A stretch of 42,300 nt of DNA from Nemertoderma westbladi (taxonomy: Eukaryota; Xenacoelomorpha; Nemertodermatida; Nemertodermatidae). Positions 1 to 9,890 of the stretch are shown in pieces. The notes under the pieces are model-generated. The model was not told where the DNA came from. It saw only the letters and a list, made by a program, of their open reading frames with translations, and searched no databases. How positions within the stretch are numbered: position 1 is the first letter of the stretch; every line of letters begins with the position of its first letter. The DNA is taken from assembly GCA_032718475.1 (NCBI GenBank), contig JAUCBJ010005583.1, forward strand, positions 1 to 42,300, written 5' to 3'. The translations under genes and the position numbers were made by a program.

Positions 1-60
1 GTTAAAAAAACTTGCCACTGTAACCTGCTCCTTTCCCTCGCTGTTAAAAAACATGGTTTG

Positions 61-185
61 CTTATTTTGGGTATTTTGGGTAATTTTTAGCCTTTTTGGG
101 TATTTTGGGGTAATATTTGACTATTTTGGGGTATTTTGGAGTGTTTTGGGGTATTTTGGGGTGTTTTGGGTATTTTGGGGTAATT
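61..185. repeat. TATTTTGGGG-type minisatellite
   Basis: This stretch is an imperfect tandem repeat of a roughly 10-base unit, TATTTTGGGG, with variants such as GTGTTTTGGG. It is G-rich on one strand only. No coding sense is visible. It resembles a degenerate simple repeat rather than a telomere, because unit length and sequence drift along the run. Confidence 0.75.
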
Positions 186-1454
186 CGTAGGACCCTTCTA
201 TAATAAAATTATTGAAATTTTTTAAAATTGTAGACAAATTTCAAATATTTTCATCGATTAGGACTAATGAAAAATGAAAACAATCACCCCAGGGCCTATA
301 TGGAATACTGACAAAAAGCGCGCCACACGCGTTCTGGTTAAACGAAAATCGCGCCAGCCATGATATCCAATGCGCGCCAAGCCAACAATTGACTATGAAA
401 TTTTGCAGTAATTGCTGAATTGTAATAATTTATCAGTTTATAATGCTGTAGCCCTACAGTCGACAGTATTTTAACAATAAAATGCGAGCGTAGCGAGCAA
501 GGAAATTTTCTAATAATGTTAACTAAACAGTAAATACAGTCTGACAGTACTGCTGTACTGCAGTAATGGTTACGGTACATAGTACCGTACTGTAGTAGCG
601 TAGTAGGTAAAGTAGTAGGTCAACGTCAACTGACTGTTTTTAAAAGTAGATGTGATGAAATTGCGTGTTGCGAGCGTAGCGAGCACGAAAATTTTAACAT
701 TTCAGCATTTAGAGTAGGCAAACCGACTGTTTTCAAATACAGATGTTATTAAATTGCGAGCGTAGCGAGCACGGAAATTCTGCTGAATCATGGTTTTATT
801 GGTTTAAGAATCTGACAATTGAAACACTTTTGAAACAAATCATGTTTTTAATGGCATGGTCATGCTCAATCTGTCCGTTTGTCCACCCAGCCAGACAGTG
901 CTAAGAGTAGGCTTGACAGTATAAACGCGAGCGAAGCGAGCGGAAATTTTTCAATCTTTTTAAACCTATGGAATAATTTCAAATAGAGCTGTATAGGAGT
1001 GGGATGTGTTGCCAGTGCACCGCTACGCTGCTACATCCTACCCTAACCCTACATCCATATTCGCGCCAGGACCACCAGGATCCTCAATGCGCGCCACACA
1101 CCACACGCCCCTGTCACTACGCGCCAGGATCCTTAATCCGCGCCACACATGTTGAGCAAACTCTACATAAATTCCAACCTGGCCCCAGGGCACATAACAT
1201 TTGCGACAACATATTTATGGCTGATATTCATGACTCGCTGTATAAAACAAACCTTTTCTCAGTTTGTCTATTTTGACATTTATCAGTAAATTCCTACTTT
1301 ACTTCTTTACATTTTATTTTTCACTCAATTTTCATTAAACAGATACCAATATGTTCACCAGCTTTAGGACTACAATCGTGAGTATTTGTGTAAACATAGC
1401 CAATGGATGTTCTAAATCCGTTTTTGTGACAGCTACTTTTTGTATAACCCACCC
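186..1454. other. Non-coding stretch with dispersed GCGAGCGTAGCGAGC motifs
   Basis: I see no gene here. The 15-base motif GCGAGCGTAGCGAGC, or the variant GCGAGCGAAGCGAGC, occurs near 484, 672, 757 and 927. Each copy is followed within a few bases by AAATTT or AAATTC. Two of them sit in a diverged duplicated block of about 90 bases (roughly 634-780). Between 1060 and 1160 a second short theme, CGCGCCA with CCAGGATCC, recurs. The reading frame at 1004-1276 crosses these repeats and has no recognisable protein features. Confidence 0.5.
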
Positions 1455-1506
1455 AGTACTCTGCGTTGATACCACTGCTTAAGCAGTGGTATCAACGCAG
1501 AGTACT
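1455..1506. other. Head-to-head adapter palindrome (SMART-type oligonucleotide), probable artefact
   Basis: The 52 bases form a perfect palindrome with its centre between 1480 and 1481. Each half reads AAGCAGTGGTATCAACGCAG followed by AGTAC, which I recognise as the template-switch/PCR primer of SMART-type cDNA and amplification kits. Two primers joined head to head are a typical chimera or concatemer product. It is very unlikely to be genomic. The join between the sequence left of 1455 and right of 1506 should therefore be treated as unproven. Confidence 0.93.
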
Positions 1507-2142
1507 AACGATAATTCTTGCAATATTTGAACGCCTATTTCTCAGCTGTTTCTCAACGAAATTCAGATATTGTTACATGTTTGGAATCCTTGCAACGCAA
1601 GCTTTTTAATTATATGAAAAAATTACGACTAATGTGAAGAATGGCCACGATACGGAGGGTGCGATTTCGCAAAAGACACTTTTTTAAAACGCTTACAAAA
1701 AAAATTTAAAGGCAAAATCGAAAATTCCGGCTTCATGGGGTCATCTTTCCTAGGCCGATGAAAAAATGCTTTAATGTAGGCAATTAATGCGGACATTAAA
1801 GTCTTTATTGTCCACACTTTTTTTAACTGTACAGTAGGAACTCGAAAAACATTATGAATCCAACTAACAATACATTATATTATCCTCGTTCGTTCAAACC
1901 GTTTGTAATAACGTATATGGCATAAACCAGTCCATTACAAAATAAGTACCCCTACCAAACTATTTTTCTAGAATACTATATTTTAATGCTCACAGCAACC
2001 TAAATAATAGCGTCGCAACAGACAATCTAGTGTATTACTTCGAGTTATTATTTATATTCATGAAACGTTAACCATATCAGTACCGGGCTATAAAATGTTC
2101 TACAAATACCGGGGGGAGCACCATCCGCGCCCACTAACCATT
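1507..2142. other. Non-coding, no feature recognised
   Basis: This is AT-rich sequence with stop codons in every frame and no long open frame. No repeat structure, RNA gene or conserved protein fragment is recognisable. It begins immediately after the adapter palindrome. Confidence 0.4.
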
Positions 2143-2145
2143 TAA

Positions 2146-2327
2146 GGCCGCGTTCCCACTACCGAGTCAAAGTCAAAAGAAAATAAATATAGCTAGCTAG
2201 CAATAATAAATACTAATACATTATATAGGCCTAATATAATACATAATGGCGTTCTACTGTAGAAAAAAATAAATTTCTTGTTATTTTTTTTACATTTTGT
2301 CTTTGACTCGGTAGTGCGAACGCGGCC
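2146..2327. mobile_element. Short non-autonomous DNA transposon (Harbinger-type MITE)
   Basis: The element is 182 bp, with inverted termini of about 28 bases that start GGCCGCGTTC on both strands. The left arm continues CCACTACCGAGTCAAAG and the right arm, read inward, GCACTACCGAGTCAAAG. It is flanked by the three-base direct repeat TAA (2143-2145 and 2328-2330). A three-base TWA target duplication and GG/GGC termini are characteristic of PIF/Harbinger elements. The interior is AT-rich and non-coding, so mobility would need a transposase supplied elsewhere. The family assignment is inference; the inverted repeats are seen directly. Confidence 0.75.
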
Positions 2328-2589
2328 TAAGACTAAAGAAATATTACCTGTACGATTGTGATTATTACTATATAATTAGGAGCGCGTAAAAACAGATACC
2401 TATCCATTGCAAACCAATGACTGTCCATTTGCATTCGTAATGCAGATCAGAAATAAAGTTTCGGTTCTACAGTATAGAAAGGTCACCAACTATTAAAATA
2501 TGACACACATGACTTTTTCGCCACATATATCACACAGGTGTTGAAGGTATAAGACTGTTATAACGGTTCCAGGTAAACCGACCGTATGT

Positions 2590-4060
2590 TAATCGTGTAT
2601 GAGAAAAGCTCCCCCTCTATTAATTCAGCTAATTCCACATAAGAGGGTACGTCATTTGTTAAATGAGGAAGCTCTAAGGTGCGTGGAACAGACCATTACA
2701 AACACAGACCCTATTGTCAAAAACACTAAACCATCTGTTTTTGCCACTGAGATCAATGTTAAGAGAGACTCTACTATTTTAGAAGGTGGTCTTGAGTGAG
2801 TCCCATATTACCAATAAACTCATTTCGAATTATGAATATCGAATGAAAGAACAACTTGGTCCGGATACCAACATATTCTTAATGAAAGCGTCGCAGAACC
2901 CTGCAGTGGGGAATTCATACGCGATTGTGTATATATGTAGCAACCGCGGATTTCTGTACCAAATTTATACTGAGACACAACTAACAGCGGCTGTTATATA
3001 TTATTATCCATATACTCCTCATTCATTTCCACTCGGTGCTGACACAGTGTTTATTATACTGTATGTTTACCATATCAAATAGCTGTTGGGTTCACGTGTT
3101 ACAGGCTAACACTATTAGGAGACCCTGTGGCTTTGGACACAGGTAGGTAGGTTGTTGTATTGCAACCGCTTTCTGACACTATCCTTCAGAACTAGCGATT
3201 TCTAACGCATTTGAACATTTGTTTCCAAAGGCAAAACTTCTCCGGTATTTATCACATTTATACTCGCGCTCGTGAAATTGGTCTTCAAAAACATACAATT
3301 GCAGAAATCAAGAAAGATGTAAGTGCCTTGACTCTTACTGTAGTGATTACATGTTAATGTATACGTTTGACTTTGTTGGGAATTACACATCGGAGGGTAT
3401 AAATTCTCGAATTTTGGACTATCTACTGTAGTTGATTCCAACTTACCTGTGATTGGTAAGAACTGTAATATTTCACTTCTAGAAAGAAAGTTTGAATAGA
3501 ACCGCTTGTGGAAGTTAGTTAAATCCCAAGAATCCAGCTGTCCAGTATTATGAAAGGGTTAATGGGGATTGGTAATTATAAATTGAATTACAATGGCCGC
3601 CGTTTTCGTTTACAAAACTTATTACTTGGCAAAAGTGAAACTCGTTATTATTCGTGATCGCACTTCAGGATGTGATCAAGATGAAACTACAGAATCGATA
3701 TCGACGCTCTTAGGGATGACACCATAAACAGCACGTTCCTACTCTTATTCCTGAGGCCGAAATATGCATTCCCGTCAGTGTTACTGATCCTGAAATCATC
3801 CCATTTCAACAATTAACCGAGAGTATTAGTTGTCTAAATGATGGAGAAAGTATGTTTATAGACGTCCCTCCTACTCCTACTGAAAGGAACGAATACATTC
3901 AGAGTATTTCAGAAATTGAACTAGTACAAGGCATTTTGATGATTTGTCAATTCTGAGAAAGTGTATGTTGAACCAAGGATTGTCGTCTGTGTTGATCAGT
4001 AATGTCATCACCCAAGCTCGTGAACTTGTTGTAGAGGGATACGTGGTTTGGTCATCGTGG
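2590..4060 (+). pseudogene. Decayed coding remnants of unknown origin
   Basis: Several short frames on the + strand read like protein but are broken by frameshifts and stops. 2599-2797 is open. 2789-3080 continues in another frame, with pieces such as YEYRMKEQLGPDTNIFLMKA. About 3570-3655 reads YNGRRFRLQNLLLGKSETRY. About 3725-3955 reads a Pro/Ile-rich stretch including IPFQQLTESISCLNDGESMF, and about 3935-4050 includes FDDLSILRKCMLNQGLSSVL. Order and strand agree, which suggests one decayed gene or transposon protein. I do not recognise the family. The joins are not resolvable by eye, and a coincidence of open frames remains possible. Confidence 0.35.
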
Positions 4061-4700
4061 TGGGTGGTGATGATATTATAGGTAACTCTAATTCTGAGAG
4101 AAAAGTTTATTAAATTTCTAGAAGATCATTAAAATTTGGCATATCGTACTCATGCACTTGGGGTATTTAGCCAACCGTACATACTGTACTTGCTCCCATA
4201 TCGTTGCAGGTGCGATGACTATAATACTCGGCCTATACATCTTTTTATTAGGGGGTTATCACGTTATCAAGTGAAATTACAATAATATCTTTGGAACTAC
4301 ACCAACCTACATGGTAGCCTCTGTAGGCTATACATCTACCCAAAAGTTATACCCCCTCCTGCCCTCTCTTTGTTGTACTTCCGGTACTGGTGCTGCTGTA
4401 GCTGTAGGCTGTTAGGCATAGGCCTACTGAAGCTGTTTCTGTGTTTAGTTTTAGTACTGTCAGACTGTACTCTGGTACTGTTGTAACTAGCGCTTAGATG
4501 TTGAATGTACAACTCAGAAATCAGCCACTCAGGTAATAGGAATAACCTCATTTAATATGCCTATTAGCCAATTAGGAGACAACTGCTACACAAGGTATTT
4601 AATTATTTATTAATTATTATATTGATTTATTGATACTTGGAGTTGAGTTGCCGCGATACAATAGTAAACTATATTGAAGAAGATTAAGGATATTCATTTG
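4061..4700. other. Non-coding stretch with one dispersed repeat copy
   Basis: No gene is visible. Bases 4486-4551 are a copy of a repeat that appears again in the opposite orientation at 11254-11316, sharing ACTCAGAAATCAGCCACTCA and AATAACCTCAT. The remainder is AT-rich and leads into the presumed 5' end of the LINE that follows. Confidence 0.45.
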
Positions 4701-4770
4701 ATCTGTTGATACTGCGGATTATACTGTATTGAATAAGTCTAAAGATATTCAATCCGGGTTACAATACAAG

Positions 4771-5898
4771 ATGTCGACTGCCAGTGCCACAATTGATAGG
4801 CAGACCAGCTCTCCAAGCAACATAAGAGTATCCCTAATCGGTTCGTCAAAATCTACAGCAACGCGAACTTCGGCTGGGAACACCACCAATAAAACCAAAC
4901 AAAATAACACAATGTCCCAACGGACATCTACTGATGGTTACTGCGCGTCTGCGAACACAATTTCCACAGTATCCCAGAGGAAAAAAGCAAAACCGAGAGA
5001 ATGGACCACCACAAAGATTGAATGCTCCCTCTGCCAAATTACCTGGACTGAAATTGAAACACAGGTGGCTGTTGAGCTTGACATATCCTCACAAAACTTT
5101 CTTTGCGGTGTGTGTTCTGCTCAAAAGATTGAAAAGTTGGAAGCTGATCAAACTACCCTACTGATAGACAACAGCAACCTATCGAAACAACTAGTCCATC
5201 TGAGAAACTTAACAAATGATGTTCGCAACGATACATCACAACATACTTCAACAATAAATGAACTCGATGCAACCTTAACAAATAAGATTGATTCATTCCA
5301 AATTGCGACAACAAATAAACTGGCCGAACTACAATACAGGTTAGAAAATACTGACGCTTTCAAGGTCGACTCAACTCGTCGTATGGATGATCTTTCAGCA
5401 ATTGTACATGAATTAAAGCCACCTGACTGTACCCCAACATGGACAGACATGGTAAAGAAAAACTGTGATGAATTAAAGATGATCAATGACAAAATTTCCA
5501 ACCCTACAAACATCACCAGAGAATTCAATGCAGCTGGAGTTGAAAAAATTATCAAGCAAAATGCTATGAGGAAGTTCAATGTCATTATCAATAAAATGCC
5601 TGGTGACCTATCAGGGAGCAACATGGAAGATCAACATCATTGTGACAGTGCTTTTCTCGAGAAAGCTCTAGGCGAGAAGCTACACTTCCGAACAATTACA
5701 CATCTTGGTAAGAAAAGGGATGATGGACGATCCCGACCTGTATTACTATCATTTAACACCGAGGCTGATGCATCTAACTTAATTGCAAAACGGTACTTTA
5801 GTGTCAATCAAGAGCGTATATATTTCAATAGAGACTTATCCGAGTTTGAGCGACAACTTGCATATAAACAACGAGTCAAGCATCGTGAACAATTCTAA
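4771..5898 (+). CDS. LINE ORF1 protein, probable RNA-binding
   Basis: From the first ATG in the frame (4771) the product is 375 aa. The N-terminal third is Ser/Thr-rich and low complexity. A Cys-rich segment, CSLCQITW followed by FLCGVCSAQKIEKLE, looks like a reduced PHD-type zinc finger. A long region rich in Asn, Thr, Leu and Asp follows and is likely coiled coil. The C-terminal part, from about KFNVIINKMPGD to the end, looks like the RRM-like/C-terminal domain of LINE ORF1 proteins. Such proteins bind the element's RNA to form the retrotransposition particle. The frame is uninterrupted, unlike the ORF2 downstream, which it precedes by about 130 bases. The family is inferred from position and composition. 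Confidence 0.7.
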   Translation: MSTASATIDRQTSSPSNIRVSLIGSSKSTATRTSAGNTTNKTKQNNTMSQRTSTDGYCASANTISTVSQRKKAKPREWTTTKIECSLCQITWTEIETQVAVELDISSQNFLCGVCSAQKIEKLEADQTTLLIDNSNLSKQLVHLRNLTNDVRNDTSQHTSTINELDATLTNKIDSFQIATTNKLAELQYRLENTDAFKVDSTRRMDDLSAIVHELKPPDCTPTWTDMVKKNCDELKMINDKISNPTNITREFNAAGVEKIIKQNAMRKFNVIINKMPGDLSGSNMEDQHHCDSAFLEKALGEKLHFRTITHLGKKRDDGRSRPVLLSFNTEADASNLIAKRYFSVNQERIYFNRDLSEFERQLAYKQRVKHREQF

Positions 5899-6026
5899 GA
5901 CGGCGACACCTCCAAACAACAGCTGCAAATGGAAATCCACAAAACCCATTTGATATTTTAGATTGACTATCACCGCGCCACTATGTTGACCCAAAAGATT
6001 CTCCTTATCCTCCTCTCTATGAATGG

Positions 6027-7493
6027 TTGAGTCAATTTGACTCCAGGGGAGTCTATGTAGCCCATAATATGGGCTTGCTTCCTATGATTCCTGAACTAAA
6101 ATGTATATTAGAACCAGGCTCAATTGATATTCTCACGATTTCTGAGTCATGGCTTAATGATTCTATCACTAATGCCGAAATTGGTATTCTTGGATATAAT
6201 ATCTTTAGGCGCGATAGGAATAGAAATGGAGGTGGAGTCGCTATCTATATCAACTCAAGTCTTGTATTTGATGTTCTAGAATGGAGTTACAATTGCACAT
6301 CTGAGGTTCTATTTGGTGAAATATCACTACCTAGCACAAAGACAATTCTGCTTGGTGTGGTATACCAACCTGACAGTGACAAAAACATGTTTGACAATCT
6401 GGTCTCATTCCTTGGCGATACCTCAAAATACGGCGAGATAATCATTCTGGGGGATACTAACATAGACCTGTTAGGTAACTACAAATGCATACCATCCCCC
6501 CTTGCTACCGATGGCCTCCTGCAAAGCCTATACAGCTTCACCAATGCACTTGGTCTCTGCCAGTTAATAACTGAAGCAACTCGGGTCACAGCTTCTACAG
6601 CCACATTAATTGACCATGCCTTTGTTTCGCAACCAAATATGATTACAAGCAGAGGAGTTATTAAGGAATGTCTAAGTGACCACTACATAATTTTTGTTAC
6701 AAGAAAAAGACAAAAACCAAAACCAGCTATTCCCCTGACTAGTAACTGCCGTTCTTACTCAACTTACTCCAAAGAGATATTGCTCGAAAAACTGACAAAT
6801 AATACATCCCTACGAGATTTGCCATATACAACAGATGTCAATACTGCAGCAACCATAGTGGATAATGTGTTAACAAGTATTTTAGACGAAATTGCTCCTT
6901 TTCGGAAATGCCACATAAAATCTTTCTCACAACCATGGGTTGATAGGGAGGTGAAAGAAGCAATCATCGCCTGCAATAGAGCGTCTCTCAAACTCCACAA
7001 TGAAAGAACACTCCTAAACCAGGAGGCCTTTAGAGTCCTAAGAAACAAAGCAACCAACCTCATAAAATGTAAAAAGGTATCATACATTAGTCTACAATTG
7101 ACAAATGCAACTGGTGATAGCAAGAAACTGTGGAAAGTTCTTAAGACTATCGGTCCTCCTACTAGAAAGCAAGGAGCCCAGTCCAAGACAACCACTAAAA
7201 GCCTTTTAATTGATGGCGAAATTTCACATGATCCATCGAAAGTCTGCGAGTACCTCAATACCTACTTCACTAATATTGCAAAAGAACTAGTATCAGCAAT
7301 GCCTAAACCACCAGGCCGTTATGGCTTTGAATCTACATTGGAATACTACAAGGGACTCGGAGTAATGGAGAACGCGTTCAGCCTGCACCCAGTTGAAGAG
7401 GATGACATTGCCAACATATTCTCTAAGATTGACCCCTGTAAAGCTGGAGGCCCTGATGGTATCCCTTCACGCATAATCATTGTTGGGCAATAG
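6027..7493 (+). pseudogene. LINE ORF2, endonuclease half (frameshifted)
   Basis: This open frame carries an apurinic/apyrimidinic-type endonuclease. Visible catalytic elements are Asn in AHNMG, Glu in TISESWL, the RDRNRNGGGVAIY loop, Asp and Asn in LGDTNID (usually GDFN) and the terminal CLSDHY. The last part enters the connector before the reverse transcriptase, with KAGGPDGIPSR, and then hits a stop at 7491-7493. No convincing ATG marks the start: the first in frame is 6069, inside the endonuclease, so the real start is upstream or lost. The protein continues in a second frame over about 7480-7530 and a third from about 7526, which implies two frameshifts. This copy is therefore probably inactive. 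Confidence 0.82.
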
Positions 7494-7525
7494 CGCTGAT
7501 AAAACCGTTTACCCACTTAGTCAAC

Positions 7526-9046
7526 TTGTCTATCTCATCTTCAATCTTTCCTGATAACTATAAAATAGCTCGTGTAGTCCCTGCTCATAAAAAAGGTCCA
7601 GTGATAATCAGCGGTAATAACAGGCCCCTTTCCAACCTTCTAATACTGTCGAAAATACTTGAACACATTGCATATGACCAAATGTTTTTCTATGTAACTT
7701 CAAAACACCTTATGAATAAGTTCCAGTCTGGATTTCGACCTATGTTCTCCACTGATAGAACACTCTTATTGGTTGATAACTACATCAGAGAAGCAATCGA
7801 CCATGGCCTACAAACTGGTATGATACTTATTGATTTTCGCAAAGCGTTTGATACTCTAAACCATGGCATCATAATACAAAAACTGAGAGCTATAGGTGCC
7901 GACCCAGCTACACAGAGTTGGTTTAAATCGTACCTAAACGGTCGGATGCAATACGTCGACATTGGTACTGCTACTTCAACTCCACAGGTAGTCGATGATG
8001 GTGTGCCTCAAGGCGCAATGTTGGCAGTATTGTTATTTGGTTTAGCAATTAACGACTTTGACCAAATATTACCTTCATCCATGAACAGTAAAGACATCTG
8101 TCGCTCAGCCTGTTCGATCCCAGACTCCTCCCCTATAGCAACTCCAACCTCTGACGATTCCATCCTGCCCCCTAAATTTGCCGATGATGTTGATCTCCTC
8201 ACTGCCAATAGCTGTGTTCAGGCAATATCGTCAACACTATCTGCCACCATGGACAAAGTATCAGACTGGTGCCTTGACAACAGACTGAGTATTAACTTTG
8301 AGAAAACCGAATGTATTTTATTTGGAACTCATCAGAGATTAGAAGCTGCACCGTATCCCTTAGTGGTATACTGCAATGGAAACCGTATATCTACAAAGAA
8401 AGCAGTAACCTACCTAGGAGCCACCATAAATGAATCCCTTACTGGTATGGAAATGGTGCTTAGAGTATTAAAAAAAGGAAACTCGCGTATACGCTTCCTT
8501 CATCGACATGGTGCCATCCTCGACCGCTCCCTTAGACGACTACTTTGCAACTCACTCATCCAGCCACATATTGACTATGCTGCACCCACTTGGTTTTTCA
8601 CCATCACAAAGAAACTTCGAATTAATGTTGAAGCCCTTCAAAGAAAATGCATCTGTTTCTGCCTCGGTCTTGGCCCTCGTATCCATATTAATGCTACACA
8701 TTTTGTTGCAATAAACTGGCTTCCCCTCCGCGAGCGAGTGCAATCAGTTATTTTATCACACATGTTTAGAGTCAGAAACGGCCTCTCGCCAGAGTACATG
8801 AACGACATGGTCACTTTCAATGAAGGACAAAGCAGTCTCCGCTCTTCTCAAGATAGGGCATTGATTCCCGATCGAAAGACAATTTATGGACAGACCACTT
8901 TCAGATTCTATGGTCCCAAACTATGGAATGCACTCCCAAAGGTTCTAACTGAATGCTCTTCATTAGTAACATTTAAACATAAACTGAAGGACTACTTACT
9001 GACTAAGATCGAAGATGACGACTCATCCATCTTTCTCTATATTTAA
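7526..9046 (+). pseudogene. LINE ORF2, reverse transcriptase half (frameshifted)
   Basis: The frame continues the connector (FPDNYKIARVVPAHKKG) into the reverse transcriptase. Motif A is LIDFRKAFDTLNH. Motif B is GVPQGAMLAVLLF, where GVPQGSILGPLLF is usual. The catalytic motif is FADD instead of YADD. The thumb and the C-terminal domain follow (YLGATINESL, FRFYGPKLWNALPK). The substitutions and the upstream frameshifts suggest an ageing copy. The ATG at its start is internal to the domain and is not a translation start. The protein would copy the element's RNA at a nicked target. Confidence 0.85.
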
Positions 9047-9890
9047 TTTTTAACGAATTTTAGACAGACCGATACAATAATATCTCTATTTATTTAATTT
9101 TTAACGTATTTTAGATTGATAATATATACTACTCTTGTTATTATCTCAGGCTTAGACCTTCGTTCACACAATACTTACGTTCTCTATGGTTCCAACCCAT
9201 CTACAAAATATACTGTAGAGTGTCTACCTTTTATTTCAATTTTATCTGTTTTTTTTTACTCTTAGATAAACCACAGTATCTACCTTTAATTCAATTTTAT
9301 CTGCTTTTTACTCTTTTATATACTTACCGCTAATTATATTCACAGATATTTATTTTATTCGAGTTTTATTCTGGACCCTCACGGAAACGAGGTGAAACCT
9401 CATGAGGCCATCCACACGTCACTACATACGCTATCCTTCTTGTTTTTACAGTACGTTACATTAATTATATTTACACTCATATTTACATAGATAGATAGAA
9501 TTTATTGACAATTAATATGATTTATATAGCACATATATATCATATATATATATAGATAGATATATATCATCATACATATCTACATTTATATTCACTACAT
9601 ACGATATCCTTCTTGTTTATACTGTACATTACATTAATTATATTTTACCTACGCTTGTGATGTTGAGAGTTGAGACCCATTTGTTTTAAAAATAATGCAA
9701 TTGTGCAACATCTCTCATGTTACCGTGCCATAATGGTATGTACAGTACACTACTATGCATAGTTATATAATATTCATTGTTGTTTCTCATCGTTGTTTCG
9801 CTTTACATTGCGATTTTATCTGTTTAGTGCATATAATTTGTTGTTGACGTAGAAAAATCAAATCAAATTAAAGATTTATAAAATAAGCAG
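9047..9890 (+). repeat. 3' untranslated region of the LINE, with internal duplications
   Basis: This AT-rich region has no open frame. It contains several local duplications. A TATTTAATTTTTAACG block occurs twice (about 9040 and 9094). A TCTACCTTT-to-ACTCTT block occurs twice (about 9222-9265 and 9280-9315). A block with CTACATACGATATCCTTCTT or its variant occurs near 9424 and again near 9596. A TATATA/TAGATAGA microsatellite lies at about 9530-9580. The stretch with AAATCAAATCAAATT near 9856 is a plausible LINE tail. Confidence 0.6.

Larger units (their letters stand above)
4700..9890 (+). mobile_element. Decayed two-ORF LINE of the CR1/L2 group
   Basis: The order is a coiled-coil/RNA-binding ORF1 (4771-5898), an endonuclease-reverse transcriptase ORF2 broken by frameshifts (about 6027-9046), and an AT-rich 3' untranslated region. 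That region contains GGACCCTCACGGAAACGAGG near 9373 and a short A/T tail with AAATCAAATC near 9855. An endonuclease of the apurinic type, a reverse transcriptase and a conserved C-terminal region with FRFYGPKLWNALP are typical of the CR1/L2/Jockey superclade. The exact 5' and 3' ends are not defined, and no target-site duplication was identified. Confidence 0.8.

Noticed and set aside
61-185. Telomeric repeat because of TTTTGGGG units
   Set aside because: The unit is irregular, mostly TATTTTGGGG, and lies next to ordinary interspersed DNA.
1004-1276. 90-codon frame with many Pro, His and Cys
   Set aside because: It crosses short CGCGCCA repeats and has no motif, and its position beside the adapter join lowers trust further.
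4846-8820. Several - strand frames across the first LINE
   Set aside because: They are shadows of the + strand ORF1 and ORF2, which carry the recognisable domains.
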